Origin: Micromonospora yangpuensis
GTDB taxonomy: Bacteria; Actinomycetota; Actinomycetes; Mycobacteriales; Micromonosporaceae
NCBI RefSeq assembly: GCF_900091615.1
Contig: NZ_FMIA01000002.1
Coordinates: 6,245,001-6,309,000, forward strand
DNA length: 64,000 bases
Reading direction: 5' to 3'
Of the stretch, positions 50,978 through 59,299 are shown piece by piece (the stretch's first letter is position 1; each line of letters starts with the position of its first letter). The notes under the pieces were generated by a model. It was not told where the DNA came from, did no database searches, and saw only the letters and a list, made by a program, of their open reading frames with translations. A program made the translations under genes and the position numbers.

Positions 50978-51592
50978 TCAGATCTTCGGGCCGCTGGCCC
51001 GGGCGGCGTCGAACCGGGCGATCACGTCCGACCAGTTGACCAGCCCCCACAGCCGGTCCACGTAGTCCGGCCGGACGTTGCGGTACTGCAGGTAGTAGGC
51101 GTGCTCCCAGGCGTCGAAGACCAGCAGCGGGGTGGACCCCTGCCCGACGTTGCCGTGGTGGTCGTAGACCTGTTCCACGATGAGCCGCCGCCCGAGCGGT
51201 TCCCAGGCCAGGACGCCCCAGCCGGAGCCCTGCACGCCCTTGGTCGCCGCCGACAGCTGACCGGCGAAGGCGTCGAAGGAGCCGAAGTGCTCGTCGATCG
51301 CCGCGGCCAGCTCGCCGTCGGGGCGGTCGCCGCCGTCCGGGGACAGGTTGCCCCAGAAGATCGAGTGCAGGACGTGACCGGAGAGGTTGAACGCGAAGGT
51401 CTTCTCCAGCCCGACGAGCGTGCCGAAGTCACCCTTGGCGCGGGCCTCGGCGAGCTGTTCCAGTCCGTCGTTGGCACCCTTGACGTACGCGGCGTGGTGC
51501 TTGTCGTGGTGCAGTTCCAGGATCTGTCCGGACATGGCCGGTTCCAGCGCGCCGTAGTCGTAGGGCAGGTCGGGCAGGGTGTAGGACGTCAT
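50978..51592 (-). CDS. sodA: Fe/Mn superoxide dismutase
   Basis: A 204-residue SOD. Metal ligands are visible in [13 protein letters not shown], in [15 protein letters not shown], and in [16 protein letters not shown] (Asp and His). [10 protein letters not shown] is a typical core segment. It removes superoxide in the cytoplasm. Choice of Fe or Mn cannot be decided from sequence alone. ATG 51592; inverted repeat upstream at 51620-51651. Confidence 0.93.
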   Translation of the reverse strand: MTSYTLPDLPYDYGALEPAMSGQILELHHDKHHAAYVKGANDGLEQLAEARAKGDFGTLVGLEKTFAFNLSGHVLHSIFWGNLSPDGGDRPDGELAAAIDEHFGSFDAFAGQLSAATKGVQGSGWGVLAWEPLGRRLIVEQVYDHHGNVGQGSTPLLVFDAWEHAYYLQYRNVRPDYVDRLWGLVNWSDVIARFDAARASGPKI

Positions 51593-51619
51593 CGACTCTC
51601 CTCAGCCAGTTTCGCTATT

Positions 51620-51651
51620 CTCTTGCTATTGCCCATAGTTTGCAACAAGAG
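51620..51651. promoter_or_regulatory. Dyad upstream of superoxide dismutase
   Basis: CTCTTG (51620-51625) and CAAGAG (51646-51651) plus inner TTGC/GCAA form a spaced inverted repeat in the SOD promoter. The TTGC...GCAA spacing is reminiscent of Nur/Fur-family boxes known before some actinobacterial SOD genes, but the match is loose. Confidence 0.35.
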
Positions 51652-51695
51652 CATCGGTTTCGGGAGGCCCATCCGGGGCAAACAGGAGCAGGCAC

Positions 51696-51725
51696 TAGAC
51701 AAGCGAAGTGCGATTCGTGAATAAT
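51696..51725 (+). promoter_or_regulatory. Candidate promoter of the riboswitch-TerC unit
   Basis: TAGACA (51696-51701) with an 18-base spacer to AATAAT (51720-51725), about 12 bases ahead of the riboswitch P1 stem. Confidence 0.45.
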
Positions 51726-51736
51726 CGAGCGTAGTT

Positions 51737-51842
51737 CGAGGGGGAGTACCCGCCACCGGCCGCGCGGCCGTCAGTACGGACCAGTCCGGTCCCGGTCGCG
51801 CGAACCGCCCACCAGCGGTTCGGGGAGACCTTCGACCCCTCG
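51737..51842 (+). ncRNA. yybP-ykoY manganese riboswitch
   Basis: P1 pairs cgagggg (51737-51743) with cccctcg (51836-51842). Conserved blocks gggggagtacccgcc and gtcagtacgg near the 5' side and ggggagaccttcgacc near the 3' side match this class, which senses Mn2+ and typically precedes TerC/Alx-like genes, as here. The ribosome site (gaaggagg) follows within 30 bases, suggesting translational control. Confidence 0.8.
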
Positions 51843-51878
51843 CCGACGGTGTGCGTCGGCCCGGTCGAAGGAGGCGGC

Positions 51879-52820
51879 ATGTCGGTGTCCGTACCGTGGT
51901 GGGCCTGGTTGGCGTTGAGCGCCGCGATCGCCGCGATGCTCGCGATCGACCTGTTCCTGCACCGCGACAACCATGTCATCGGGTTCCGGGAGGCGGCCAC
52001 CTGGTCGGCGGTCTGGATCGCGGCGGGCCTGGCCTTCGGCGTGGTGCTCTGGCTCTGGCAGGGCGACGAGGCCGCCGGCGCCTACTTCGCCGGTTACCTG
52101 ATCGAGAAGGCGCTGTCGATCGACAACGTCTTCGTCTTCGCCCTCATCTTCACCTACTTCTCGGTGCCGGCGGCCTTCCAGCACAAGGTGCTCTTCTGGG
52201 GCGTCATCGGCGCCCTGCTCTTCCGCCTCGTTTTCATCTTCGTCGGCGCGGGACTGCTGGAGACCTTCTTCTGGACCGCGTACCTGTTCGGCGCATTCCT
52301 GATGTACACCGGCTGGAAGATGGCCTTCCAGCACGGCCAGGAGATGCACCCGGACCGCAACATCGTGGTCCGGACGGTCCGCCGGATCATCCCCACCGAC
52401 AGCCGGTACCACGGGGACCGGTTCTTCACCCGGGTCGACGGCAAGCGGGTAGCCACCCTGCTCTTCGTCGTCCTGATCGCGGTGGAGGCCACCGACCTGA
52501 TCTTCGCGATCGACTCGGTAGCGGCGATCCTGGCGATCACCACCAGCACCTTCATCGTCTGGACCGCCAACGCCTTCGCCGTACTCGGCCTGCGCAGTCT
52601 CTACTTCTGTCTCGCCGGGCTGCTGCGCCGCTTCGTGCACCTGCACTACGGCCTGGCCTTCCTGCTCGCCTTCGCCGGGATCAAGCTGATCCTCTCCGAG
52701 ACCCCGGTGGGCAAGCTGCCCATCCCGCTCACCCTCGGCGTCATCGTCGCCACCCTCGCGGTGACCATCGGCTGGAGCATGGTCAGCACCCGCAACGATC
52801 CCGACCGGCAGCAGTCGTGA
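51879..52820 (+). CDS. TerC-family membrane protein, likely manganese exporter
   Basis: A 313-residue protein with about eight helices and acidic membrane motifs typical of TerC/Alx (AGYLIEKALSIDNVFVFAL and VEATDLIFAIDSVAAILAIT). Conserved Asp/Glu in these helices bind the metal. ATG 51879 with strong gaaggaggc site. The Mn riboswitch supports Mn2+ efflux rather than tellurite resistance. Confidence 0.9.
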   Translation: MSVSVPWWAWLALSAAIAAMLAIDLFLHRDNHVIGFREAATWSAVWIAAGLAFGVVLWLWQGDEAAGAYFAGYLIEKALSIDNVFVFALIFTYFSVPAAFQHKVLFWGVIGALLFRLVFIFVGAGLLETFFWTAYLFGAFLMYTGWKMAFQHGQEMHPDRNIVVRTVRRIIPTDSRYHGDRFFTRVDGKRVATLLFVVLIAVEATDLIFAIDSVAAILAITTSTFIVWTANAFAVLGLRSLYFCLAGLLRRFVHLHYGLAFLLAFAGIKLILSETPVGKLPIPLTLGVIVATLAVTIGWSMVSTRNDPDRQQS

Positions 52821-52870
52821 GCACGTGCGGAGCCCGCACCCGGATCGGCTATCGTGGGCAGGTGAGGCGT

Positions 52871-53060
52871 TGATGGGGACGAGTACCGCCGCACGCAGCC
52901 AGGAGCGACCCGGGGACGGTGGAAGCCCGGGGGTGTGCGCGTCGGGAAGATCACCCCGGAGCCGTCGGAGGAAAGGCCACCCGGCCGAGTAGAACCGACC
53001 GCACGACAACGAGAGGGCCGTACGCGGCCAAGGAGGGTGGTACCGCGGGGCCCCGGCCTC
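52871..53060 (+). ncRNA. T-box leader of ileS
   Basis: The T-box bulge sequence agggtggtaccgcgg is at 53034-53048, and a gatggggacgagtacc start (52872 on) matches the actinobacterial Stem I. A specifier candidate ATC (52950-52952, in gggaagatcaccc) fits tRNA-Ile. Downstream pairing can expose or hide the ggagga site at 53095-53100, the translational type of T-box known in actinobacteria. Confidence 0.85.
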
Positions 53061-53103
53061 GTCCCTCCGCCGGAGCACCGCACGCGCATCCGACGGAGGA
53101 GCC

Positions 53104-56100
53104 ATGTACCGCAGCGTCCCCACCCAGGTCGCTCTGCCCGCCCTCGACCACGAGGTTCTCGACTTCTGGCAGGCCAACAGCGTCTTCGAGCGCAGCCTGG
53201 AGCAGTCCGAGGGCCGCCCGGAGTGGGTGTTCTACGAGGGGCCGCCGACGGCCAACGGGATGCCCGGCACCCACCACATCGAGGCCCGGGTCTTCAAGGA
53301 CGTCTTCCCCCGCTACCGGACGATGAAGGGCTTCCACGTGGCCCGCAAGGCGGGCTGGGACTGCCACGGCCTGCCGGTCGAGCTGGCCGTGGAGCGGGAG
53401 CTGGGCTTCGCCGGCAAGCAGGACATCGAGAAGTTCGGCATCGCCGAGTTCAACGCCCGTTGCCGCGAGTCGGTGACCCGGCACACCGACGCGTTCGCCC
53501 AGCTCACCGAGCGGATGGGCTACTGGGTCGACATGGCCGACGCGTACCGGACGATGGATCCGCAGTACATCGAGTCGGTCTGGTGGTCGCTCAAGCAGAT
53601 CTTCGACAAGGGCCTGCTGGTCGAGGACTTCCGGGTCGCGCCGTGGTGCCCGCGCGACGAGACCGGGCTCTCCGACCACGAGCTGGCCCAGGGGTACGAG
53701 ACGGTCGTCGACCCGTCGGTCTACGTCCGGTTCCCGCTCACCTCCGGCCCGCTGGCCGACCGGGCCTCGCTGCTGGTCTGGACCACCACCCCGTGGACGC
53801 TGCCCTCGAACGTCGCGGTGGCCGTGCACCCGGACGTCCGGTACGTGGTCGCCACCGACGGCAACGAGCAGCTCGTGGTGGCCGAGCCGCTGCTGGCGTA
53901 CGCGCTGGGTGACGGTTGGGACCTGACCGGGGAGTCGTTCCGGGGCAAGGAGCTGGAGCGGTGGAGCTACCGGGCCCCGTTCGACCTGGTCGAGGTCCCC
54001 GACGCGCACATCGTGATCCTGGCGTCCTACGTGACCACGGACAGCGGCACCGGCCTGGTCCACCAGGCACCCGCCTTCGGCGCGGACGACCTGGCCAGCA
54101 GCCGCGCGTACGGGCTGCCGATGGTCAACCCGGTGCAGCCCAACGGCCGCTTCGAGGCGGGCCTGCCGCTGGTCGGTGACCTGTTCTTCAAGGCTGCCGA
54201 CCAGCCGCTGGTGGAGGACCTGGCCGCCCGGGGGCTGCTCTTCAAGCACGTGCCCTACGAGCACAGCTACCCGCACTGCTGGCGCTGCCACACCGCGCTG
54301 ATCTACTACGCCCAGCCCTCCTGGTACGTACGCACCACGGCCGTCCGCGACGAGCTGCTGCGGGAGAACGAGCGGACCACCTGGCAGCCGGCCACCGTCA
54401 AGCACGGCCGGTACGGCGACTGGCTGAACAACAACGTCGACTGGGCGCTGTCCCGGCGGCGGTACTGGGGCACCCCGCTGCCCATCTGGCGGTGCGAGCA
54501 GGAGCACCTGACCTGCGTCGGGTCGCTCGCCGAGCTGAGCGAGCTGACCGGCACCGACCTGACCGACCTCGACCCGCACCGGCCGTACATCGACGAGGTG
54601 ACCTTCGCCTGTCACTGCGGCGCGACGGCCCGTCGGGTGCCGGAGGTCATCGACGCCTGGTACGACTCCGGGGCGATGCCGTTCGCGCAGTTCGGCTACC
54701 CGTACCACAACACCGAGCTGTTCGAGCGGCGCTACCCGGCGCAGTTCATCTCCGAGGCCATCGACCAGACCCGGGGCTGGTTCTACACCCTGATGGCGAT
54801 CGGCACGCTGGTCTTCGACCGCTCGTCCTACGAGACGGTGGTCTGCCTGGGGCACATCCTGGCCGAGGACGGCCGGAAGATGTCCAAGCACCTGGGCAAT
54901 ATCCTGGAGCCGATGCCGCTGATGGAGCAGCACGGCGCGGACGCGGTGCGCTGGTTCATGGCCGCGGTCGGCTCACCCTGGTCGGCCCGTCGGGTCGGGC
55001 ACACCGCCCTCCAGGAGGTGGTCCGCAAGATCCTGCTGACCTACTGGAACACCGTCGCCTTCCAGTCGTTGTACGGCCGTACCGCCGGTTGGTCGCCGTC
55101 GGCGGCGGACCCGGCGCCGCAGGACCGTCCGGTGCTGGACCGGTGGCTGCTCTCCGAGCTGAACACGCTGGTGCAGCAGGTGGACACGGCGATGGCCGCC
55201 TTCGACACCCAGCAGGCCGGCCGGCTGCTCTCGGCCTTCATCGACGACCTGTCCAACTGGTACGTCCGGCGCAGCCGTCGCCGGTTCTGGCGGGGCGACC
55301 CGGCGGCGCTGGCCACCCTGCACGAGGCGCTGCGCACGCTGACCCTGCTGATGGCCCCGCTCACCCCGTTCGTCACCGAGCGGGTCTGGCAGGACCTGGT
55401 GGTGCCGGTAGCCCCGGACGCCGCGTCGTCGGTGCACCTGGCCGGGTACCCGGAGGCCGACGCCGCGTTGATCGACCCGGCGCTCTCCGGGCAGATGGCG
55501 CTGGCCCGGCGGCTGGTCGAGCTGGGCCGGGCGGCCCGCGCCGACTCCGGGATGAAGGTACGCCAGCCGCTGTCCCGCGCGCTGGCCTCGGCCACCGGCT
55601 TCGCCGACCTGCCGGACGAGCTGCTGGCCGAGATCGCGGCCGAGTTGAACGTCGGGTCGGTGACCGCCGTGGGCGCCACCGGCACCTCGCTCGTCGACAC
55701 CACCGCGAAGGCCAACTTCCGTACCCTGGGTCGGCGGTTCGGCAAGGGGGTGCAGCAGGTGGCCGCGGCGATCGCGGCGGCCGACGCGGCGGCGTTGAAG
55801 GACTCGCTGCGCTCGACCGGTTCGGCGACCGTCGTGGTGGGCGACGAGCAGGTGACGCTCGGCCCGGACGAGGTGGTCGTGGTGGAGACCCCCCGGGAGG
55901 GTTGGGCGGTGGCCACCGACTCCGGTGCCACCCTGGCGCTGGACCTGCACCTCACCCCGGAGCTGCGCCGCGCCGGTACGGCCCGGGACGCGATCCGGCA
56001 GATCCAGGAGGCCCGCAAGTCCAGCGGGCTGGAGGTGGCCGACCGGATCGAGCTGCGGTACCGGCCGAGCCGGGAGGAGACCGCGTTGGCCCTGGCCGAG

Positions 56101-56226
56101 CACCGGGAGCTGGTCGCCGAGGAGGTGCTGGCCACCGACTGCGCCGAGGGTGAGCCGTCCTGGCCGGACGCCGAGCCGTTCACCGACGAGGCGCTCGGCC
56201 TGACCTTCTGGCTGCGCCGGGTCTGA
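53104..56226 (+). CDS. ileS: Isoleucyl-tRNA synthetase, type 2
   Basis: A 1040-residue class I synthetase that charges tRNA-Ile. The ATP site HIGH motif appears as HHIE at residues 57-60 (GMPGTHHIEARVF), and KMSKS as KMSKH at 592-596. A large editing domain (about 190-400) and anticodon-binding domain (about 640-800) follow. The length and these motif variants are those of the eukaryote-like IleRS2 group, often mupirocin-insensitive and standard in actinobacteria. ATG 53104 with ggagga. Confidence 0.95.
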   Translation: MYRSVPTQVALPALDHEVLDFWQANSVFERSLEQSEGRPEWVFYEGPPTANGMPGTHHIEARVFKDVFPRYRTMKGFHVARKAGWDCHGLPVELAVERELGFAGKQDIEKFGIAEFNARCRESVTRHTDAFAQLTERMGYWVDMADAYRTMDPQYIESVWWSLKQIFDKGLLVEDFRVAPWCPRDETGLSDHELAQGYETVVDPSVYVRFPLTSGPLADRASLLVWTTTPWTLPSNVAVAVHPDVRYVVATDGNEQLVVAEPLLAYALGDGWDLTGESFRGKELERWSYRAPFDLVEVPDAHIVILASYVTTDSGTGLVHQAPAFGADDLASSRAYGLPMVNPVQPNGRFEAGLPLVGDLFFKAADQPLVEDLAARGLLFKHVPYEHSYPHCWRCHTALIYYAQPSWYVRTTAVRDELLRENERTTWQPATVKHGRYGDWLNNNVDWALSRRRYWGTPLPIWRCEQEHLTCVGSLAELSELTGTDLTDLDPHRPYIDEVTFACHCGATARRVPEVIDAWYDSGAMPFAQFGYPYHNTELFERRYPAQFISEAIDQTRGWFYTLMAIGTLVFDRSSYETVVCLGHILAEDGRKMSKHLGNILEPMPLMEQHGADAVRWFMAAVGSPWSARRVGHTALQEVVRKILLTYWNTVAFQSLYGRTAGWSPSAADPAPQDRPVLDRWLLSELNTLVQQVDTAMAAFDTQQAGRLLSAFIDDLSNWYVRRSRRRFWRGDPAALATLHEALRTLTLLMAPLTPFVTERVWQDLVVPVAPDAASSVHLAGYPEADAALIDPALSGQMALARRLVELGRAARADSGMKVRQPLSRALASATGFADLPDELLAEIAAELNVGSVTAVGATGTSLVDTTAKANFRTLGRRFGKGVQQVAAAIAAADAAALKDSLRSTGSATVVVGDEQVTLGPDEVVVVETPREGWAVATDSGATLALDLHLTPELRRAGTARDAIRQIQEARKSSGLEVADRIELRYRPSREETALALAEHRELVAEEVLATDCAEGEPSWPDAEPFTDEALGLTFWLRRV

Positions 56227-56233
56227 CCTGACC

Positions 56234-56273
56234 GGTGTCCCGGGCCGTGGTCGTCACCGTGGCCCGGGACACC
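56234..56273 (+). terminator. ileS terminator
   Basis: Perfect 13-bp arms (56234-56246, 56261-56273) with an inner mini-stem, starting 8 bases after the ileS stop. Confidence 0.8.
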
Positions 56274-56292
56274 GCACGCCTATGCTCGACGG

Positions 56293-56420
56293 GTGGCGGA
56301 GAGCGAACCGGCCGTGCTGGCCGAGATACTGCAGTCGGCCGAGGACGCCGCACCGGTCGAGGCGGTCGAGGCCGTCACCGGGGCCGTCGCGCGGGCGCTT
56401 CGACAGCGTGAAGTTCACGA
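56293..56420 (+). pseudogene. N-terminal remnant of a PP2C/SpoIIE-type phosphatase gene
   Basis: From GTG 56293 the frame reads SEPAVLAEILQSAEDAAPVE then AVEAVTGAVARALRQREVH, which looks like the start of actinobacterial SpoIIE-domain phosphatases (where a G-A-R-E-V strand follows). The similarity stops there; the frame runs to a stop at 56508 without any further domain. Most likely a truncated gene; it could also be a short unknown protein. Confidence 0.4.
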
Positions 56421-56585
56421 CAGCCCCTCCGTTCCGGAAACCGGAAAACTCGGTTCTCGGTTGTCACCGTACCTACGCTGCCAGACCCGGGCCTCGATCG
56501 CCCGTTGACCAACGGTGATCGACGGGGCGAAAGGGAAAGACGCCTGGCAGCGGCCCAAGTCGGCCGACACCAGGCGCCGGGAGTG

Positions 56586-56867
56586 TCAGAGGTCGATGAT
56601 GTTGCCCTGCTCGTCGATGCCGTGATCGCGCCAGTAGACGTCCCACTCGTCGTCGACGTGCTTCGGGACCTTGCCCTCCGGGTAGTGCACCCACCCGGCG
56701 GGTGGCTCCTGGCCCTTCGGGATGCAGTCGGAGCCGTTGTTCACCCCGACCGCGAGGATCGGGTAGTCGCCGTCGCCGCAGATGCTGTCCTGGAAGGAAC
56801 AGCCGCTGGTCGCCATCGAGCCGACCAGCCCGAGGGTGGCGAGGAGGATCGTCATCCGGTTACGCAT
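56586..56867 (-). CDS. SCO0607-like small lipoprotein
   Basis: A 93-residue lipoprotein. Signal peptide MRNRMTILLATLGLVGSM is followed by lipobox TSGC; the mature part has SICGDGDYPILAVGVNNGSD and GWVHYPEGKVPKHVDDEWD, a pattern I associate with the SCO0607 lipoprotein family of unknown function. ATG 56867; ATG 56876 is an alternative. Confidence 0.65.
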   Translation of the reverse strand: MRNRMTILLATLGLVGSMATSGCSFQDSICGDGDYPILAVGVNNGSDCIPKGQEPPAGWVHYPEGKVPKHVDDEWDVYWRDHGIDEQGNIIDL

Positions 56868-56990
56868 GGGAAGCATTCTGCTGCCCGCGACCGGGTCGGC
56901 CATCGGTACAGGTACTCAGTCCTCTCCATGACCTACGTCACTCCTTGGTGGAGTGCCGACCGACCTTGCCGGAGCAGACATCGATGGCTA

Positions 56991-57004
56991 TGTTATCGGT
57001 AACA
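56991..57004. promoter_or_regulatory. LacI-family operator in front of the second cellulase
   Basis: TGTTATCGGTAACA: arms TGTTA and TAACA are perfect around a central CG, the classic LacI/GalR-family format. It lies 86 bases upstream of the cellulase start codon. No LacI-family gene is present in the window. Confidence 0.7.
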
Positions 57005-57089
57005 CGGGAGCCTCTTCGCTCGGCGCGGACGTCACGGGCAGCGTCCGCACACCCCATCACCACGCGCCAGCATGGCGAGGAGTCTCCTG

Positions 57090-59189
57090 ATGAGTGCGTA
57101 CGACGTTCGAAGAACCCGAGGACGGATCGGCCTGGTCGCCGGCGCGGTGGCGCTGATGATGACGGCCGGCCTGATGGTCGCCGGCAACGCCCAGGCCGCA
57201 GCCGGTTGCCAGGTGGCGTACACCGTGTCGGCGCAGTGGCAGGGTGGTTTCACCGCCGACGTGAAGGTCACCAACCTCGGTGACCGGGTCGACGGCTGGA
57301 GCCTTACCTGGGCCTTCCCGTCCGGCCAGCGGGTGACCCAGGCGTGGAACGCCACGGTCACCTCCGCCGGGGCCCAACACACCGCGAAGAACCTGAGCTA
57401 CAACGCCGCGATCGGCACGAACGCGGCGGTCTCCTTCGGCTTCAACGGGTCCTGGTCGGGCGGCAACACGGCACCTACCTCGTTCGCCCTCAACGGCGTC
57501 ACCTGCACCGGCAGCGTGGGCACGCCGACCCCACCCCCCACCACCGGGCCCCCGTCCCCTACGCCGACGAATTCACCGTCACCGTCACCGTCGCCCGGTG
57601 GCGACGCGATGGCGACGGTGGCCGCGATGCAACCGGGTTGGGGGCTGGGCAACACCCTCGACGCCATCCCCGACGAGACCGCCTGGGGCAACCCGCTGGT
57701 CACCCAGGCCCTGCTACGCCAGATCCGCTCGCAGGGGTACAACAGCATCCGGATCCCGGTGACCTGGACCGACCACACCGGTCCGGCCCCCTCGTACACC
57801 ATCGACCCGGTCTGGTTGAACCGCGTCCGCCAGGTGGTCGACTGGTCCCTCGCGGAGGGCCTGTACGTGATGATCAACCTGCATCACGACTCCTGGCAGT
57901 GGCTCAACGGTTACCTCGCCGACCGCACCACGGTGATGAACCGTTACACCGCGCTCTGGACCCAGCTCGCCACCACCTTCCGGGGCCACTCGTCGAAGCT
58001 GACCTTCGAGAGCATCAACGAGCCGCAGTTCGCCGGCACCTCCGGCGAGGCCCAGGGCGACGAGCTGCTGCACGAGCTGAACCTCGCGTTCGTCCGCCTG
58101 GTACGCGCCTCCGGTGGCAACAACGCCACCCGGCTGCTCGTGCTACCCACCCTGTACACCACCTCCGATCAGGCCCGACTCGACGCACTGACGACCACGC
58201 TCGACCAGCTCCGGGACCCCAACATCGCCGCGACCGTGCACTTCTACGGCTGGTGGCCGTTCAGCGTCAACATCGCCGGCGGCATCCGCTACGACGCCAC
58301 CGTGGAGAAGGACCTGGTCGACGGCTTCGACCGGGTCCACGACACCTTCGTCGCCCGGGGGATCCCGGTGATCATCGGCGAGTGGGGCCTGCTCAGCTAC
58401 GACTACACCCGGCCCGGCATCATCCAGCGGGGCGAGCTGCTGAAGTTCTTCGAGGCGGTCGGCCACCACGCCCGGACCAGGAAGCTCACCACCATCCTCT
58501 GGGACGCCGGGTCCTTCCTCAACCGCAACACCCTGCAATGGCGTGACCAGGGCCTCTACCAGCTGATGAAGGCGAGTTGGACCACCCGCTCCGCCACCGC
58601 CGCCACGGACCAGCTCTACCTGCCCCGCACCGGCACCATCGCCAGCAGGGCCCTCACCCTGAACCTGAACGGGGTCTCATTCCAGGGGCTGCGCCAGGGC
58701 AGCACCAACCTGGTCGCCGGCACCGACTACACCGTGTCGGGCAACACCCTCACGCTGACTGCCGCCGCGTTGACCCGGCTGGCGGGCAACCGCGCGCCGG
58801 GCGTCAACGCCACCCTCGAAGCCCACTTCTCGGCGGGTGTGCCCTGGCAGATCAGCGTCATCTCGTACGACCCGCCGACCCAGGCCGCGGCCACCGGCAC
58901 CACCAGCTCGTTCGCCGTCCCCACCCAGTTCCGCGGCGACCAGCTCGCCACCATGGAGGCCAGGTACGCCGACGGCAGCAACGCCGGCCCGGCGAACTGG
59001 ACCTCGTACAAGGAGTTCTGGACGCACTTCCAACCCGACTACACCGCGAACACCATCCTGCTGAAGCCCGAGTTCTTCGCCGAGGTCAACGACGGTCCGG
59101 TCGTCCTGACCTTCCACTTCTGGAGCGGTGCCCGGCTCACCTACCGGCTGACCAGGTCCGGCGGCACCGTCACCGGCAGCGTCGGCTGA
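57090..59189 (+). CDS. Secreted cellulase: CBM2-GH5-X2-CBM46 (paralogue)
   Basis: A 699-residue paralogue of the enzyme at 4193-6304 with the same module order. Signal peptide to about residue 35 (GNAQAAAG), CBM2 (about 36-135), Pro/Ser/Thr linker, GH5 with acid/base Glu311 (ESINEPQF) and nucleophile Glu431 (IIGEWG), X2-like Ig module and CBM46-like end (FRGDQLATMEARYADGSN). ATG 57090 has gaggag 8 bases ahead; ATG 57072 is in frame but lacks a site. Confidence 0.9.
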   Translation: MSAYDVRRTRGRIGLVAGAVALMMTAGLMVAGNAQAAAGCQVAYTVSAQWQGGFTADVKVTNLGDRVDGWSLTWAFPSGQRVTQAWNATVTSAGAQHTAKNLSYNAAIGTNAAVSFGFNGSWSGGNTAPTSFALNGVTCTGSVGTPTPPPTTGPPSPTPTNSPSPSPSPGGDAMATVAAMQPGWGLGNTLDAIPDETAWGNPLVTQALLRQIRSQGYNSIRIPVTWTDHTGPAPSYTIDPVWLNRVRQVVDWSLAEGLYVMINLHHDSWQWLNGYLADRTTVMNRYTALWTQLATTFRGHSSKLTFESINEPQFAGTSGEAQGDELLHELNLAFVRLVRASGGNNATRLLVLPTLYTTSDQARLDALTTTLDQLRDPNIAATVHFYGWWPFSVNIAGGIRYDATVEKDLVDGFDRVHDTFVARGIPVIIGEWGLLSYDYTRPGIIQRGELLKFFEAVGHHARTRKLTTILWDAGSFLNRNTLQWRDQGLYQLMKASWTTRSATAATDQLYLPRTGTIASRALTLNLNGVSFQGLRQGSTNLVAGTDYTVSGNTLTLTAAALTRLAGNRAPGVNATLEAHFSAGVPWQISVISYDPPTQAAATGTTSSFAVPTQFRGDQLATMEARYADGSNAGPANWTSYKEFWTHFQPDYTANTILLKPEFFAEVNDGPVVLTFHFWSGARLTYRLTRSGGTVTGSVG

Positions 59190-59196
59190 CGCCTCG

Positions 59197-59227
59197 GGTC
59201 CGACCGCGCCGCCGGCGTGGTCGGACC
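59197..59227 (+). terminator. Cellulase terminator hairpin
   Basis: GGTCCGACC (59197-59205) and GGTCGGACC (59219-59227) form a 9-bp stem 8 bases after the stop. Confidence 0.65.
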
Positions 59228-59239
59228 GCCCGACGACCA

Positions 59240-59280
59240 GGTACGGCCGTCCCGGCGCGGGGCGTCGGAACGGCCGTACC
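59240..59280. terminator. Hairpin between convergent cellulase and ABC permease genes
   Basis: ggtacggccgt (59240-59250) pairs with acggccgtacc (59270-59280), 11-bp perfect arms; likely serves the ABC operon ending at 59300. Confidence 0.65.
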
Positions 59281-59299
59281 GGCGTGGTCGGGTGACCGG

